Notes: a model not told the origin generated them from the sequence alone. DNA of 64,000 nt from Galerina marginata (GCA_023014335.1 JAECYW010000007.1:2046001-2110000), one strand, 5' to 3'; shown: positions 20,645 to 32,795, numbered from the stretch's first letter. Numbers and translations are program-made.

Positions 20645-21139
20645 TATTGTAAATAATTTGTAGAGCTACCGTTTCAAAAATGAGATATCCCTTTTAACCA
20701 CTCATGAACTGAAATGCAAAACGACAATCGAGCAATCTATTTTGGGATTCGCCATGACATCATATGTAACGATCTCGCCTATTTTTTTTTTCAAATTCTC
20801 TGCTTGGTTGCCCAAAGGCCCAAAGTTCGTCCTAAAGTTCTAATGTAACTTTGAAAGACTATTTAACTCTTCATGTCAGCGAGACCGCGTAATAAATGAC
20901 CAATGGCCGCTTGCCCGTTTATGTCCGTTTGCGCAGGTGTACGCGTACGGCGGCATGCCGTTTACGCCGATGCGACAACGAATTTCAAATTCAATTTGTT
21001 TCACCCCTTTTTCTTACTTTGACTAAGCCCTGAATCTTCGGGTTGACCGTCGAGTATAAAGCCCACAGATCATGTTTTCTTCAAATGCGTCCAAATATTT
21101 CTCCCCTGCTGTTGTCTCCCTCGCATCATAATTTTTTGA
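20645..21139. promoter_or_regulatory. Spacer between the two GNAT genes, TATA-like box at about 21055
   Basis: About 500 bp without coding signal. The sequence tataaagccc at about 21055 lies some 85 bp before the second GNAT start and may be its TATA box. Confidence 0.4.
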
Positions 21140-22145
21140 ATGAATTCCACGGCTACCAAGACGACGACCGCGGTTTTGGATACAGGCGACAAGGAAAAGC
21201 TCTCCCAATCAGCTTCGCAGTTCCTCATCGATCAGCATAATCCTCAAAATGGACCCGCAACTCAAGAGCAAGCTGGGACGGACATCCGAATTCGTCCATA
21301 TCGAAATTCGGACTCTGATCAAGTCAGAAAACTATTTCAGACCACAATGACCAGAGGTTGGTGTTTCTTCTTTCCAATTTCACGATTTTTTTTGATAATA
21401 GCTTTTCTGTTAGATCCTGACTCTCCGTTTACGCTGGCGATGCGCGGTCAACTGTCTTCCCCCGTATCCCTCGCAGCTTATTCCCTCGTTGGCATCGGCC
21501 TCTTGACTCTCGTACGGTCAACGACAGTCCTCATGCAAAACTTGGGAATTGGAATGGCGCTCATCGGAGGACTGTCGTTCATTGTCTACCGTTACTTGAT
21601 TTATTCTGGATTCAAAGACTTTCTCAAGAGAAGCCTGAATGGTGATTTGGCGGACATCTCAACCACTTATGGCATGAAAAGCTTGAAAGTGGGAGGAACA
21701 ATTGCAGGTGACCTATACCCCGCAGGGAAAAGTGGTTTCTGGATCGCTGAGTCCTATGGAGAGAATTTGGAATCAGAATTAGTGGGTTGTGTTGGCCTCG
21801 GTGAGTGTTTCAAACTTCTAGCAGATTTATTTCTCGTTTAAAACTGTGTTTTAAGATTTTAACACAAACCCGGACGAGACAAAGGCTGAACTTCGCCGCA
21901 TGGTTGTCTCTTCGAGGCATCGCAGACGTGGCATAGCTCACTTACTCCTGAAAGCCGCAGTGGGACACGCGCGAAAAAATACCATCAAATCTATTTACCT
22001 GACCACGTCTTCATTTCAAAGCCCAGCAATTAATATGTACAAGAAGCTTGGCTGGAACGTTGAAGGTATACGAAAAGTCCGATTCCTGTTTGAAAACGTC
22101 CACATTTATGAATTCAACCTTGACGTAGCTACTTCTCATCTATAA
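21140..22145 (+). CDS. Membrane-anchored GNAT N-acetyltransferase, tandem copy 2
   Basis: Three exons (21140-21356, 21414-21800, 21856-22145) give 297 aa. It has a longer N-terminal tail (about 35 residues) than copy 1. Then come DIRIRPYRNSDSDQVRKLF, two hydrophobic segments (VSLAAYSLVGIGLLTLV and IGMALIGGLSFIVYRYLIY), motif A ELRRMVVSSRHRRRGIAHLLL, and motif B SPAINMYKKLGW. Intron positions and phases equal those of copy 1. The insert SLNGDLADISTTYGM parallels ALTGDLGNIADRYGM in copy 1. Function beyond acyl transfer is not predictable. Confidence 0.88.
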
Positions 22146-22554
22146 CATCTTCGTTTATATGTGAGAGTAGGTATTTACTCTATAATACATGTCGCTTTAA
22201 ACAGAACTAGAAAATATTAGTTTCTGAGTCCTGAAACTCGGGACATCACCCCTAGTGACCTTGGGAGTTCCAGTCCGTATGTCCAGGTTCTTCTTAGCTT
22301 TCATAACCTCAGATTAACGAGACTTCAAATCATGATGTTTTCAAGTGCCGAACGTAGAGCTGAAGGTCTACTTGAAAAGAGAAACCCATAGGCATGAGTC
22401 TGTATACAGGTTCAGTTAATATTTGGAAAGAACAAATTCCTACAAAAGCCCAAGATGAAAGAGAAATTGTGGCATTCCACTGCGGGACGAGTGGACCAGG
22501 AAAGAAATAGTGGGCTAATGGGCTCAATGCCCGACAATTCTTTGATGTCAGGCA

Positions 22555-23414
22555 TTATGCTGCGCGCACAGGGCTGGTCCGTCCAGTCACTCCGACTCCA
22601 GCCTGAGGTAGCGACGCATTCACAGCAGCTACAATAGATCTCGTCACAGAATTTGGACCTGGGTCGGGGATGTCAGCCGGTGGTGCTACCCCCTCGACTA
22701 GCACCCGCTGCTTCATGAATCCGACAAAGGTCACGACGATGAAGTCGATGAGGTTGATCCCAGCCGGGAGGATTTCCAGGAAAGCGCGACGCGAACGCGA
22801 AACGATGCCAAGTTTCGCCCGGCGGTAACGAGCGAGGGGGGTGAAGCTGTTGTCATCTAGCAGAAGCTGCAGAGAAGAGGTTCCATTTGAATGGTTTCAA
22901 AGACAGTCGAGGGAATGGCATACGACGGGCGAATGTACGAACATCTGCCACTTATAGGGCCTGGAATCCGGGCCTTTGAACCCCCAGGAGCTGCGTAAGC
23001 AAACCAAATTATCAATGCTGGTTTCAGTTGGGATAAATGTAGTTCTTACATTTCCTCTTGTTCATTATTCTCGTCGCTTTCAGTAGGACTATCTGCGATT
23101 GTCCGCGTTGCTGACTTGCGCGGTGGAATGGCCAGATTGTGGTCTTCGATACATAGCTGCAGATATGTCCCTGTCTCCGGACCGCGGTATTCGACGACTC
23201 CGATCTCGCTCTCCAGGTGACCCACGCTTCGATGAAATCTCTCGAGGCGCTTTATTGTCGTTGTGGCGGACTTCTTGCGTGGCAATGAAGGAGCTAAGGG
23301 ATTGGTGGATGGGTGAGACAGTGGTGGCGTCTCAATCGAGTACAGAGGGTCTCCGTCTGGAGTCACGAGTAATGTGGCCGTAGGATCGTTGTTCACCAAA
23401 CAGAGTTGCATCAT
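22555..23414 (-). CDS. DUF6593-domain protein
   Basis: Three exons (23050-23414, 22939-22990, 22555-22866) give 242 aa in phase. The order fits DUF6593, a family of unknown function common in basidiomycetes: MMQLCLVNNDPTATLLVTPD at the N terminus, DGDPLYSIETPP, then SWGFKGPDSRPYKWQMF, and RRAFLEILPAGINLIDFIVV near the end. I chose the ATG at 23414 because the domain starts there. A TATAAA element overlaps the more upstream in-frame ATG (23507), about 95 bp before the chosen start. If 23507 is used, 31 residues are added. The middle exon is only 52 nt. Confidence 0.75.
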
Positions 23415-23649
23415 GGACGTGTTCCAGGAAGAGGGACAAAGGATTGGCGTGAAGCTTGTAGATCCCGCAAGGGACGGACGCAGAAATCTAGACCTCCCTA
23501 CCTCCATTTATAGCTAGCTATTCAATCTTATCAGTCCCTTTCCCGCATAGATAGATTAGATAGATATGTATAGAACCCAATCGAGAAACCGAGAGTAAGA
23601 AAAACGAAGGCAAGATTTCTAGTACGTGTGTAAGTGTTGTGCAAGAAAT

Positions 23650-25863
23650 TCATCGTACAGTGTGAGATTCGACACCCAAAATAATAACGCCTTTCTACAG
23701 ATAGAAAGGTATTAGCTCCTGCACCATAAAATGCGAGACGTCAATAAGACAAACCTTTCGTGGACAAGAACTGCTAACTCTATTGCATCCCCAAACTTTA
23801 ACCTCTTCGAGCTGACGACAACCGCCAGTACGGGTTTTGCGTTTGGGCACCCCTTCAAGCCAAGTTTGAATAACGAAGTCATCCACTGCACGACAAAATC
23901 CGACATCCAGCTTCTTCACTTCAACCGCATCACTAGCGATCATCTTCAAAGAATCTTCTCCGATTTCCATGCACCCATTGATATTCAACTCTTCCAGTTT
24001 ACTGCCCGAGTGCTTGAGAGCGCTTTCAAGGGCCTCGCTTTTGAGCACCTCATTGCGCGAGAGGTCAAGAGAGACGAGGGCGGGGTTTGTCCAGCTTTCG
24101 AAAAACTTGGAGACGCCGTGGTCTGTCAGTTCAGGAAGATGGGACAGAACGAGCGATTCCAAGACTTTGGTGTGCGGAAGAACTCCTTTGTCGAGGAATT
24201 TATCGGTCAAGGAGTCGTGCTTAGAGAGGTTAAGATATGTCAAGGTTCGACCAATGGCACGAATTAGGCCAATCATAGCTGTCTCGCCACAAGAATTGGT
24301 GGGATCTGATAGGTCCAGGTATCGCAAGCCTTTTTTCAAGGTCTTGATTTGGTTTACGAAGGTATCATTCATTTTGCCGATTTCTTTCAAACGAAGTTCT
24401 TTGACACTTGGACAACTTTTGACGAGGGTCTTGATGCATGCTTCGTCGAAGCGAGGGCTTTGGGTGATGAGAAAGGCTTCGAGTTTCGGGTGAGATTTGA
24501 AGAACTCCTGCCAGGCGGCAGGACGGACTAGGAAAGGGCCAAGGAGCTCCAACCGCTCCAGAGCAGGGAGAGAAGTGGAAAAAACCATGAAAGAAGCATC
24601 ATCCAAGCGGCCGCAGAAATCAAGACGCAGCGAGACGAGATTGGCATTGTGGTACGCTAGGGTTTCTAGAGCCGGAGATGGGAGATCTAGAGGAAGTTAA
24701 GAATACATTGCTACAATTCACAACAAAGACACGTACTGGTGGCATCAAAGAGGGTAAGCGATGAGTTTGCAGGACTATAAAAGAGGTGTACATTTTCTGG
24801 GGTTCTGACCATGGTTTGAATACATAATCGCGAAAGATAGTGATGAAAACCTACAAGCTTCGGCTCTTGGATAATGCCTTGGAAATCGCCTCGACATTCA
24901 AAGTACCAATATCACCCAAAGCATCGATATCGTCGATGTGCTTTGTGATGAGCTGGAGCAAAGGTAAGTTAAAAATAACGAGGTCGTGTGTCGCACTGAC
25001 CTGAATGCAGAGTGAAACCAATGTAGGGAAGCGTTTCTCCTCGAAGTGAGTGACGTTTCTCTTGTCAGCTGGCGCTTTTCTTTTCTTGGGAACAGCCGGT
25101 TTTTTGAACGGATCGTTTCCGCCTTGTTTTGCACATTGATGGCAAAGAAATCCAGTGCCGGAATTAGCGGCCATGGTGTATTTCGTCTAAACAATTTAAT
25201 GTGAGGTCGCACTTTGAAGAAGAAAAAAGTGGCATACCACTGTAAATTGCTTCTCGCACACGGCGCAATTTTCGAAGCTACCCACAGGTGGCTTTGAAGA
25301 ACTGTTCTTCCATAAAGACTTCGAAAGAGCCGTGTACGCATCTTCCTCGTCATCTTCGTAGTCACCATCGTCGTCCTTCTTGCCTTTTTTCTTCTTTTCC
25401 TTCGCTTTCAACTTGGCCTCTGCTGCTTTGGTGAGTTTGCGTTTCTTTGTCGGAGACGGCCCGTCATTTTCTTCATCGCCAGCTTTCATTGTAGCTTCAT
25501 CTACGTTTCCACCTTCGGGTTCATCCAGTTCATCTGATGCATATCCAGCAGCCTAGCGTTATAAATAATCAGGAAAAACGGATGGTAAAGAATCACGGCC
25601 GTCAACATACTCTTGTAGACCCTCGTCTTCTATTCGCGTTTCCGCCAGAACTAGCGTTGGCCCCAGCATTGTTGGGTTGACTAGGCCCAGCAACGGGCTG
25701 CGTTTGACCTCGCGTCGCAACTCGGTTCGCGATTGTTGTTGCCGTGATCCCAGAAGCCTGTCTTGCGCGTCAAAGACGGTTTCAGAAGCAATAGAACAAC
25801 GATACAGACCTTCAAGAACTCTGTTAGGGCAGAGGTAGGCCCACGAACGTTATTGCGGCTCAT
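23650..25863 (-). CDS. RAD7: DNA repair protein Rad7 (zinc-binding motif plus leucine-rich repeats)
   Basis: Rad7 acts with Rad16 in global-genome nucleotide excision repair. The start MSRNNVRGPTSALTEFLK matches the conserved Rad7 N terminus, and the second exon continues ASGITATTIANRV. A lysine-rich linker is followed by a CxxC pair, NCAVCEKQF, and LCHQCAKQGG in the next exon, a likely zinc-binding element. Then come leucine-rich repeats of the RNI type: LKKGLRYLDLSD, RTLTYLNLSKHDSLTDK, PALVSLDLSRNEVLKSEAL, KLEELNINGCMEIGEDSL, VKKLDVGFC. The last intron, starting gtttgtct and ending ctgtag, restores a C terminus RKKGVIILGVESHTVR stopping at TGA 23650-23652; without it the frame stops at 23695. 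Confidence 0.88.
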
Positions 25864-26753
25864 TTTTTTGAGTCAGTCACGGTTGTTGTTGTTAATGAGC
25901 TTTCCTCGGCACCGAAGTTCGCGTTGTGGCTCAAGATTTATGCCAGTTTGGTTCGGAGGCTTTTGACCCATCAAGAGTGACTGAGACGGGTGGCCCAACC
26001 AAAATGATACTAACACGATAGTAGTGAAAGGACCGGGAGAGCGCCGTGAACAGTGAACAGCGAAAAATGTTCCCAAAAGGCATTGAAAAGGCAGTATAAT
26101 CGTACTATAATGGGGGTATACTAGTAAAAATGGAAGGGAAGGGGGCTTGCAGACAACTTGCAGTGTTTGCCAAGAGGTATGCTGGACAAAAATCTCGTAC
26201 ACAAGGTCGGAAATCAGGATTAAGGACCCCTAGACCCCTCCCCCCCCCTCCGGCCATCAACGGCAGGCCTAAAATAGAAATTATTCCTCAGTTTATGTTT
26301 TCTGGAATTTCTAATGTTCAAAATTTCACGCTTCATTCATTGCATTTTAAGCCAAAGATAGCTCATATCCATGTAAATATGCTAAGAACCTCCATACTGT
26401 GAAATCTAGGCTGTAGAAATTAAAATATCCATGGGACGGCACATCAAATTTGACGTCCAACCTCGCTAAAAAGTGTTGGAAGGCTACTTTTGGTCTCAAT
26501 TTGGTCTCAAACATAGAAATAAGGGTTTGAAAACCTTCTGAACCACTCTCCCCTACCCTGTGTGCCGGGTTCTTCCGGCCCATACCTCTTGGTGTTTGCA
26601 GCGTACTACCAAGCGCACGCACGACATTGGGTCATTATCGTACAAGTATTGGCCGAAGAATATAGGAATGAGTCGTGTGGCTACGGGGATAGTGGTCTAA
26701 TCTAATCTGAATTCAAGCACAGCTTGGCGTAGTTCCTAACACACCCACAGTCA
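25864..26753. other. Intergenic region upstream of Rad7
   Basis: About 890 bp. It includes a C-run of 9 near 26237 and no supportable reading frame. It should contain the Rad7 promoter and the 3' end of the adjacent GTPase gene. Confidence 0.4.
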
Positions 26754-27915
26754 CTACTGCGACTGGATTTTCAGAGCTTTCTGTATGGTGTGACGGAATA
26801 AATTTCTTGATTAGCAGACGGTGAAAAAAAAAGCCTGTATACACTTACCGTAGATGGTTTTTTCCCAAAGAACAACAATATCCTACGGAAGAAAGAGAGT
26901 TGGAGATTATTGACTGCTTCGAACGTCATTTCGAACTCCTTCTGCACTTTCACGAGTTCTTCTTGGTAAGCGGCAATAGCATCGGAGTCGTTTTTCTCCT
27001 TCGCCTGTTCGGCAAGTTGTCGAATAGTGTCTTTTTTCCTGGCCAGAAGAACCTGGAGTTGCGTATAAAGCTGCTGCGCGGCCCTGGTTTCTTTGAGCTG
27101 TCTGTGGTAGTCTACCATCTCCTCCTGAATAAGGAGCGGTACCCCTTCGATGCGCCGTACGATGACACTCTCTATAATGGTCCAAGCCGAGTCTGAAGTG
27201 TTGTAGAAGCGGTCAGAACGAGCGTGATTTTCGATCATCTTGTTCCAATAGTTCTCTGTTAAGTCCTTCTCGCGCTTTTCGCCAACATCAGCTTTGACTT
27301 TATCCCACATCGTCGTGACGAGGACAACGTTCGCCGCGGCCTTCTCTCCGCATAACTCACCGAACAAGCGCAAGTTTCGATGAGGCGCTCCCGACATTCG
27401 ATTGTCTGTGATTCGGTGGAGATAAACGATGCCAGCCAGGGTGACCTTTTCCTTGTACCTGTTGATAGTCAACAGATGGACACATAAGGCGGGAAAATGT
27501 TATATTACGCGTTTACCAGCCAGTCGCTAATCATCTCAAGGATTTCGATGTCGGATCTTGTTGTATCATCAAAGCCTGGGGTGTCCAGCAAGACAATGCG
27601 GTCTCCGTGTATCTTGCGGTCTTTGATTCTAAGTGCATTGAGTTGCTTGGTATACGATGCTAACGCAGAGCCTGCGAGCTTGTTGTCGCCGACGGCCCCG
27701 GTAAGGTTATCTATGATCTGCAAAAGAATTAACTGACAGTGATTCGAACAGAAAAAATCAACGAACGTTGCTTTTCCCAGACCCTGTTGGGCCCATGAAA
27801 CTGTAAGCGGGAAAAAAAAGATATGAAACTATGTAAGGGTCAAGACCATGAAAACAACGACGTACGCGATGACAATATCATCCGGCCTGAGCTTCTGAAC
27901 GGATTCATAAGTCAT
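26754..27915 (-). CDS. AIG1/GIMAP-like P-loop GTPase, gene A
   Basis: Five exons (27866-27915, 27767-27800, 27509-27717, 26849-27458, 26754-26780) give 309 aa in phase. Exon 2 is the 34-nt micro-exon carrying the P-loop GPTGSGKS. The switch motif is LLDTPGFDD, followed by LAGIVYLHRITDNRM. The base-recognition region reads VVLVTTMWDKV, where a TKxD-type motif would lie. A C-terminal charged helical region (AQQLYTQLQVLLARKKDTIR onwards) looks like a coiled coil, ending KKPSTKALKIQSQ. The family resembles plant AIG1 and animal GIMAP GTPases; the cellular role in fungi is unknown to me. Compared with the others it has IIDN in place of FIN after the P-loop. Confidence 0.85.
27767..27800 (-). other. 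34-nt P-loop micro-exon, GTPase gene A
   Basis: This exon encodes only the tail of the first beta strand and the Walker A motif (FMGPTGSGKSN). Good gt and ag borders lie on both sides. Its length equals that of the six other G-domain P-loop exons in this window. Confidence 0.85.
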
Positions 27916-29578
27916 GTCGGTAGAAAAATCTGTACGCGAGTGATGGTTAGGCTGGTAAGAATGAGTATATATTGACATGCACTCTACCTTAAGCTTACGA
28001 CGGCCTCCGAGACGAAGCGTGCATACCAGAAGGCTGCAGAGATACTGCAGGACGACAGCCCGCCACAAATCAGACTTGCATAGTCCTTGCGGCCGCGATG
28101 ATGGCGTCATTCACACACCTCGAAGCAATCGAAATTTGAGTCGTTTCAGCTTAAAGCACCTAGAGAGCAGCCTGCGAGTCCGTAATCCAGCGTGCAACCC
28201 AGATCGATACAAGAACCTGTGATGCAATGATGGAAATTCCAGTGACGTTGCAAAATAGACGACAAGGCACGCTTCCCTGACGGGGGCCAATTATAAGCCT
28301 CAGCAACGTGAAAGTTCTGATGAGTCCTGTGATAACACGAAAAAAATGTGTCTGCGGGTGGGTGATCATGGTTAAGTTTGGCTCTTGAAACATGCAAAGC
28401 TTCGAAGGTAGCAACCCACGCCAGTTTATCAAGTTATTTGTGTCGTCAGCTATCATAGGCTGCACGGCAAACACGCGAATGCCAGCAGGATTAAGCGGAC
28501 CATGTCCTCGTTCAGTCCCTCGCCAGAACGAGGCAATCAAAAAGCGACATGTCGGCTCATACAGCAACTCCATTCGGAATACTGCACTCTGTTCGAACCT
28601 TGAAAGCCAAAGTAGTAAACCGTGGTTGTCAATCACGCACGCAAGGGAGAAAGGATCAATGAAGGTTGAAGAACAAGCTCAAGGAGTAACTTGATGCAAA
28701 CCTTGTGCAAACCTAAATAGGGAGGTGATTCTCACACTTGTCTCTTTCTCATTCTGCCGGGCGGCATGATGAACGCCTCAAGCTGGTGTTGTTCACGCAA
28801 AAATAGGTAATTCCCTTGTATCCCGTTTTTAATTGACAAAATTATGTCTATTAAGGGAGACACCTTTTGTCCGAGCCTGATTCTGGGCACTTCTTACCGT
28901 GACTAATTAGATCACTGTCAATGCGTTTGGGTGTCGCGGCGTGGGGTGGTGGAGCCTGCACCCACCCAGGATCACCTGGGTTTCCCCGATAAACACATGG
29001 CTCTAGGCTGTGCAATTAGCGGTTCCAGATTTCATTCCAGGTATGTTTTCTACCTAATATGCTTTATCTCCGTGTGCCAAACTGCGATCACGACAACTTC
29101 GGCCTTAACTTGGCGACTCAGAGAAAACACGAGGCTTGCATCGTTTCATTTTATTGACCTCGTTCCAACTGTCATGTCGGATCATTGAATCAACCTGATT
29201 AGAATGGGTGAAACAACTACTTTACAAAGGAAGCGATATGAATGTGGTTTTATAACGCGTCACCTTGAGGGGATGACTTGTGTGAGATTGAGTATTGCAC
29301 CGTTGAAGAAAACCTACAGAAGCAAAGTAAACTATGAACTACTGGACTGACAGATAAAATATATCTATAAGCTAATTTGCGCTATCTCAGACCACATGGC
29401 CCAGGTCGTTCTGGATTAAATGTGAGATGAAAAGAGAACTCGACCAAGTACAAAGGAAATCACGAATTCGCCTTCATCCTCCATAAGTACCGACCGGAAT
29501 GAACGATATCCACGTGTCAAGGTATTAAACGACCAGGTTGTGGTGGAAATTTTTCTCATTTCCATTCTTACCCACATC
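27916..29578. other. Divergent gap between GTPase genes A and B
   Basis: About 1.66 kb. Open frames here (for example 28160-28636 on the minus strand) begin at non-ATG codons and show no domain. I see no inverted repeat of note. It separates two divergently transcribed GTPase genes. Confidence 0.35.
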
Positions 29579-30366
29579 ATGGGGCAGCTATTTTCAAAGC
29601 GCATAACATTCGACGGTTTATCAGTGAACGATACAGTTATTGTGTAGGTCATTGTCTAGATAAAATTCCTTTGGTTTCGGAAAGCAACTGACAAGTCATC
29701 AACAGCGTGATTGGACCAACTGGAGCCGGAAAGAGCACTGTAAGCGGGATTTTTCAAAAACAGAATTGTTCTTACTACCAAAACTAGTTCATAAATTTAG
29801 TAACGGGACAGGATCACCTTAAAGTCGGCAAAGGTCTTTCGACGTGCACAAAGGAAATCGGGCATGTTCGATGGACTCCGGAGGATAGCGGCCGTCAGAT
29901 TGTCTTCGTCGACACACCAGCTTTGTTCGACCCAGAAGAAAACCGACCGAACTCAGAGAAACAGATCGAGAAAAAAATAAGTGACTGGTTGAAGAAGGCG
30001 TCAGTGATTTAAATTCCGTGTTATCAACGCCTACTCCAATTTCTTTCCTGTAGGTTTGGACGACGGATCCAGGTCTTCGGCATACTCTATCTTCATAGGA
30101 TTACCGATAATCGCATGACGGATCCACCGTATCCCAACTTTCAAATGTTTCAGCGACTAGCAGGGGAAGGATTTCACCCCCGCGTGCTGTTAGTGACGAC
30201 AATGTGGGAGATTGTCAAACCTGCGGTTGGCTCGCAAAGAAAGGAAGAGTTAGAGAAGCACTGGAAAGAGATGATTAGAAAAGGATCGAAGGTAGTCAGT
30301 CATAATGGAACGAAGGAGAGTGCGTGGGGTATAGTGAAGACATTGCTGAATCAGGGTAGAAACTAA
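29579..30366 (+). CDS. AIG1/GIMAP-like P-loop GTPase, gene B (short form)
   Basis: Four exons (29579-29643, 29706-29739, 29788-29999, 30054-30366) give 207 aa in phase. The P-loop GPTGAGKST is in the 34-nt exon 2. Exon 3 begins FINLVTGQDHLKVGKGLSTC. The switch motif is VFVDTPALFDP, where Ala replaces the usual Gly of DTPG; that Gly contacts the gamma phosphate in most GTPases. VLLVTTMWEIV follows. The protein ends soon after SAWGIVKTLLNQGRN, so it lacks the C-terminal coiled-coil tail of the relatives. It is closest in motif wording to gene A (LYLHRITDNRM in both). It may be a short functional form or a decaying copy. Confidence 0.8.
29706..29739 (+). other. 34-nt P-loop micro-exon, GTPase gene B
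   Basis: It codes for VIGPTGAGKST, between the acceptor caacag and the donor gtaagc. Confidence 0.85.
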
Positions 30367-30593
30367 ATATGGCGACTGTGCAGTAGGTCGCTTCTACCAA
30401 GACATTGACTTCCTACAAGGTTGTAACGCGAGTTTTATTGACCTCTGGTCCAGGGAGAATCGGACTACATACTTAGTCGCGTCCTCGGCAATATATCGGC
30501 TTTATGACGTCATGACCAAATCAAGCAAAGGTTATTCAGAATCAATTGTTCTTTATCAGATCCAACAACAACGCACACTCGAATTGACAAAAA

Positions 30594-31307
30594 ATGTCAG
30601 AGACCATCGTACCAAAGTTGCGTCTGCACCATGGCTCGTCTGCAATGGCCATTTCCCAGTCTCATAGCAATATCAATCTGGCCACCACGATGAGCTACGA
30701 ACCGTTGACGATCCACGCCCCGCCCCAAACCGATCTCTGGCGCAAACCACCCAACACAGACATCGATAACGCCCCAATCTACCTTCTTTCCACTTCAATC
30801 GATCTCCATAAATTTCATACTGCGCGTGTTACAGTTAGCGGCAATTGGAGCACTCTGTATGATCAAGGCGGGCTCGCGTTGTTCATCCCCGACGAGGATA
30901 TCAAAAAATGGGTCAAGACGGGAATCGAGTTTGTCTGGGGCAAGCCTTATGTCGGTACAGTCGCCACAAGCCGATGGAGTGACTGGTCGCTAGTCCCACT
31001 TCCGGAGAGCGCAGGAGGAAAAGTGACGATCCAGATGGAGAGGGAGACCAAGGAAGGCGAGAGGGTCGAGAGTCTCTGGATTTACATCATCAACGAAGAG
31101 ACTGGCGAGAAAGTCGGCATCAGGGAGATCACTTGGTGGTTTAGGCACGACGTCATTGGAGGCGACAAACCAGAGGAAGAGTCAAACAGATGCTTGTTAA
31201 TCGGCGTGTATGGTGCGCGCCCTACGATCCCGGAAGGTGCTGGAAGGGAACAGGAAAAACTGGAGGTTAAGATCGAGGGATTCGAGGTCACTTTATTTGA
31301 CGACTGA
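30594..31307 (+). CDS. DUF1349 protein (concanavalin-like fold)
   Basis: This single-exon gene encodes 237 aa. The pattern TDLWRKPPNTDIDNAPIYL, VSGNWSTLYDQGGLALFI, WVKTGIEFVWGKPYVGTVAT and SDWSLVPLP matches the DUF1349 family, whose members adopt a concanavalin/laminarinase-like beta sandwich and are of unknown role. No signal peptide is present, so a cytosolic location is likely. It lies on the same strand between GTPase genes B and C. An intron is not needed. The ATG at 30594 is the first after a short leader. Confidence 0.85.
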   Translation: MSETIVPKLRLHHGSSAMAISQSHSNINLATTMSYEPLTIHAPPQTDLWRKPPNTDIDNAPIYLLSTSIDLHKFHTARVTVSGNWSTLYDQGGLALFIPDEDIKKWVKTGIEFVWGKPYVGTVATSRWSDWSLVPLPESAGGKVTIQMERETKEGERVESLWIYIINEETGEKVGIREITWWFRHDVIGGDKPEEESNRCLLIGVYGARPTIPEGAGREQEKLEVKIEGFEVTLFDD

Positions 31308-31841
31308 GCGCTGGCTGAAACAGGAACGGACAAAATTGAAATTATTCTGTATGTGATTCCATTCTCAAATGACCGATAGAAGTAGTTATGTTTTATCATT
31401 GTATCACTTTGCAAAGTCTATGTATATTCCGACATGTGATGGTCGGCTGCGAAGTCCACTCCGCATCTTCCGGCTGGAAAAAAGCAGCATAGAATTTTCT
31501 ATCTGAATGCCTTGCCGCCATCACTCGTGTATTCGCGCGCGTTCATGTACAACACGAGGTAAACGTATGAGGCAGTAATTACGGTGACATCCCAATCCAA
31601 TTATCCGTCTGCTATCCACCCTCATTGCACGTGGAATCAGTGTGGTTTTCTATCCTAACACGATGCACACGAGTGTACAAACGTGAATCGGTGAGGCGGT
31701 TCTGACACTCGGGCGGAGGTTCGTGTACGCAAATGACTTGGCAATGGGTAATAACAATTTCATTTTGAGGCTCTTTCTTTATAACTCTCAATTCGCCAAT
31801 CGTATCTTTTATATCCAAACGTCTAAATTTCCATTTACATT
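31308..31841. other. Intergenic region before GTPase gene C
   Basis: About 530 bp with no coding signal. The sequence ttctttataactc lies roughly 60 bp before the ATG at 31842 and is a TATA-like candidate. Confidence 0.35.
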
Positions 31842-32795
31842 ATGGCGGGAGCAAGATCGAAAGACATAGTTGTTCTGTGCGTCTACATGCATTATTTCAA
31901 AAGACTACTATACGTTCCTTACCTGGATTTTTGGGATTTAGTGTCATGGGTCCAACTGGTGCCGGGAAAAGCACGGTACCGAAATTCAAAGTTCGAGACG
32001 ATTCCCCACTAATGGTATCGAGATTTTAGTTCATTAACGCGCTTCTTAAGAATGAAGCCATGGTCGTTGGTCACAAGCTGGGTTCTTGTACCACCGATAT
32101 TTGCGTCGCCAATGTCAAGCTACCTACTCGCTATAAGTCTCTGCAAAATTTCAAGTTGAACATAGTGGACACACCAGGGTTCAACGACACCCAAAAATCG
32201 GACAGAGAAATTATGGAGCGTATTGCTGAATGGCTCAAGAAATCGTGAGTGTGGAGGAGTGATCACTAGTATTGCGCTAATCCAGGATTGAAGCCGCCAG
32301 AAGAAAGAAATTGTCGGGGGTATCGTTTACCTCCATGACATATCAGTATACCGTTATGAGGATGCAGACAGAAGAAATCTCGAATTGTTCCGAATCATGT
32401 GCGGGGACGCCGTACTCCCAAAGGTTGTGCTCGGCTCCACCAAGTGGGAAAGGGTTACTAAGGATATCGGGGACGAGCGGGAAAAAGAGTTGAAAGAAAA
32501 ACATTGGAAAGAGCTGTTGAGAAGGGGTTCAACGGCACGCCGATTCAGGGGTACTGACGAGGGTTCTGCTTGGGAGTTTCTCGACGTCCTCCTAAGTGAT
32601 TTGAATCCTGACGTCGAGATTATTCTGGATCTCCAAAGGGACCTAGTTGATTACCAGAAGACCTTCCGGCAGACCGCAGTCGGTAAACATATTGAAATGC
32701 GGGAGAAGCTCGAGGCGAAGAAGCAGAAAGCCGTACAAAGTTTCTGGGGCCGCCTTGGAGAGTTTTTCACGTTCAAATGGATGTTTGGGAGATGA
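31842..32795 (+). CDS. AIG1/GIMAP-like P-loop GTPase, gene C
   Basis: Four exons (31842-31876, 31942-31975, 32030-32244, 32294-32795) give 261 aa in phase. The P-loop GPTGAGKST is in the 34-nt exon 2. Exon 3 opens FINALLKNEAMVVGHKLGSC and contains NIVDTPGFNDTQKS. Exon 4 starts at the second possible acceptor (gattgaag); the first (aatccag) would shift the frame away from the conserved GGIVYLHDIS. VVLGSTKWERV follows, then a helical, lysine-rich tail EMREKLEAKKQKAVQ and the hydrophobic end GEFFTFKWMFGR. The hydrophobic tail might associate with membranes, as some GIMAP C termini do; this is inference. Confidence 0.88.
31942..31975 (+). other. 34-nt P-loop micro-exon, GTPase gene C
   Basis: It codes for VMGPTGAGKST, between the acceptor gatttag and the donor gtaccg. 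Confidence 0.85.

Noticed and set aside
28160..28636. Minus-strand frame of 158 codons between GTPase genes A and B
   Set aside because: It starts at GTG and shows no domain or splice context.
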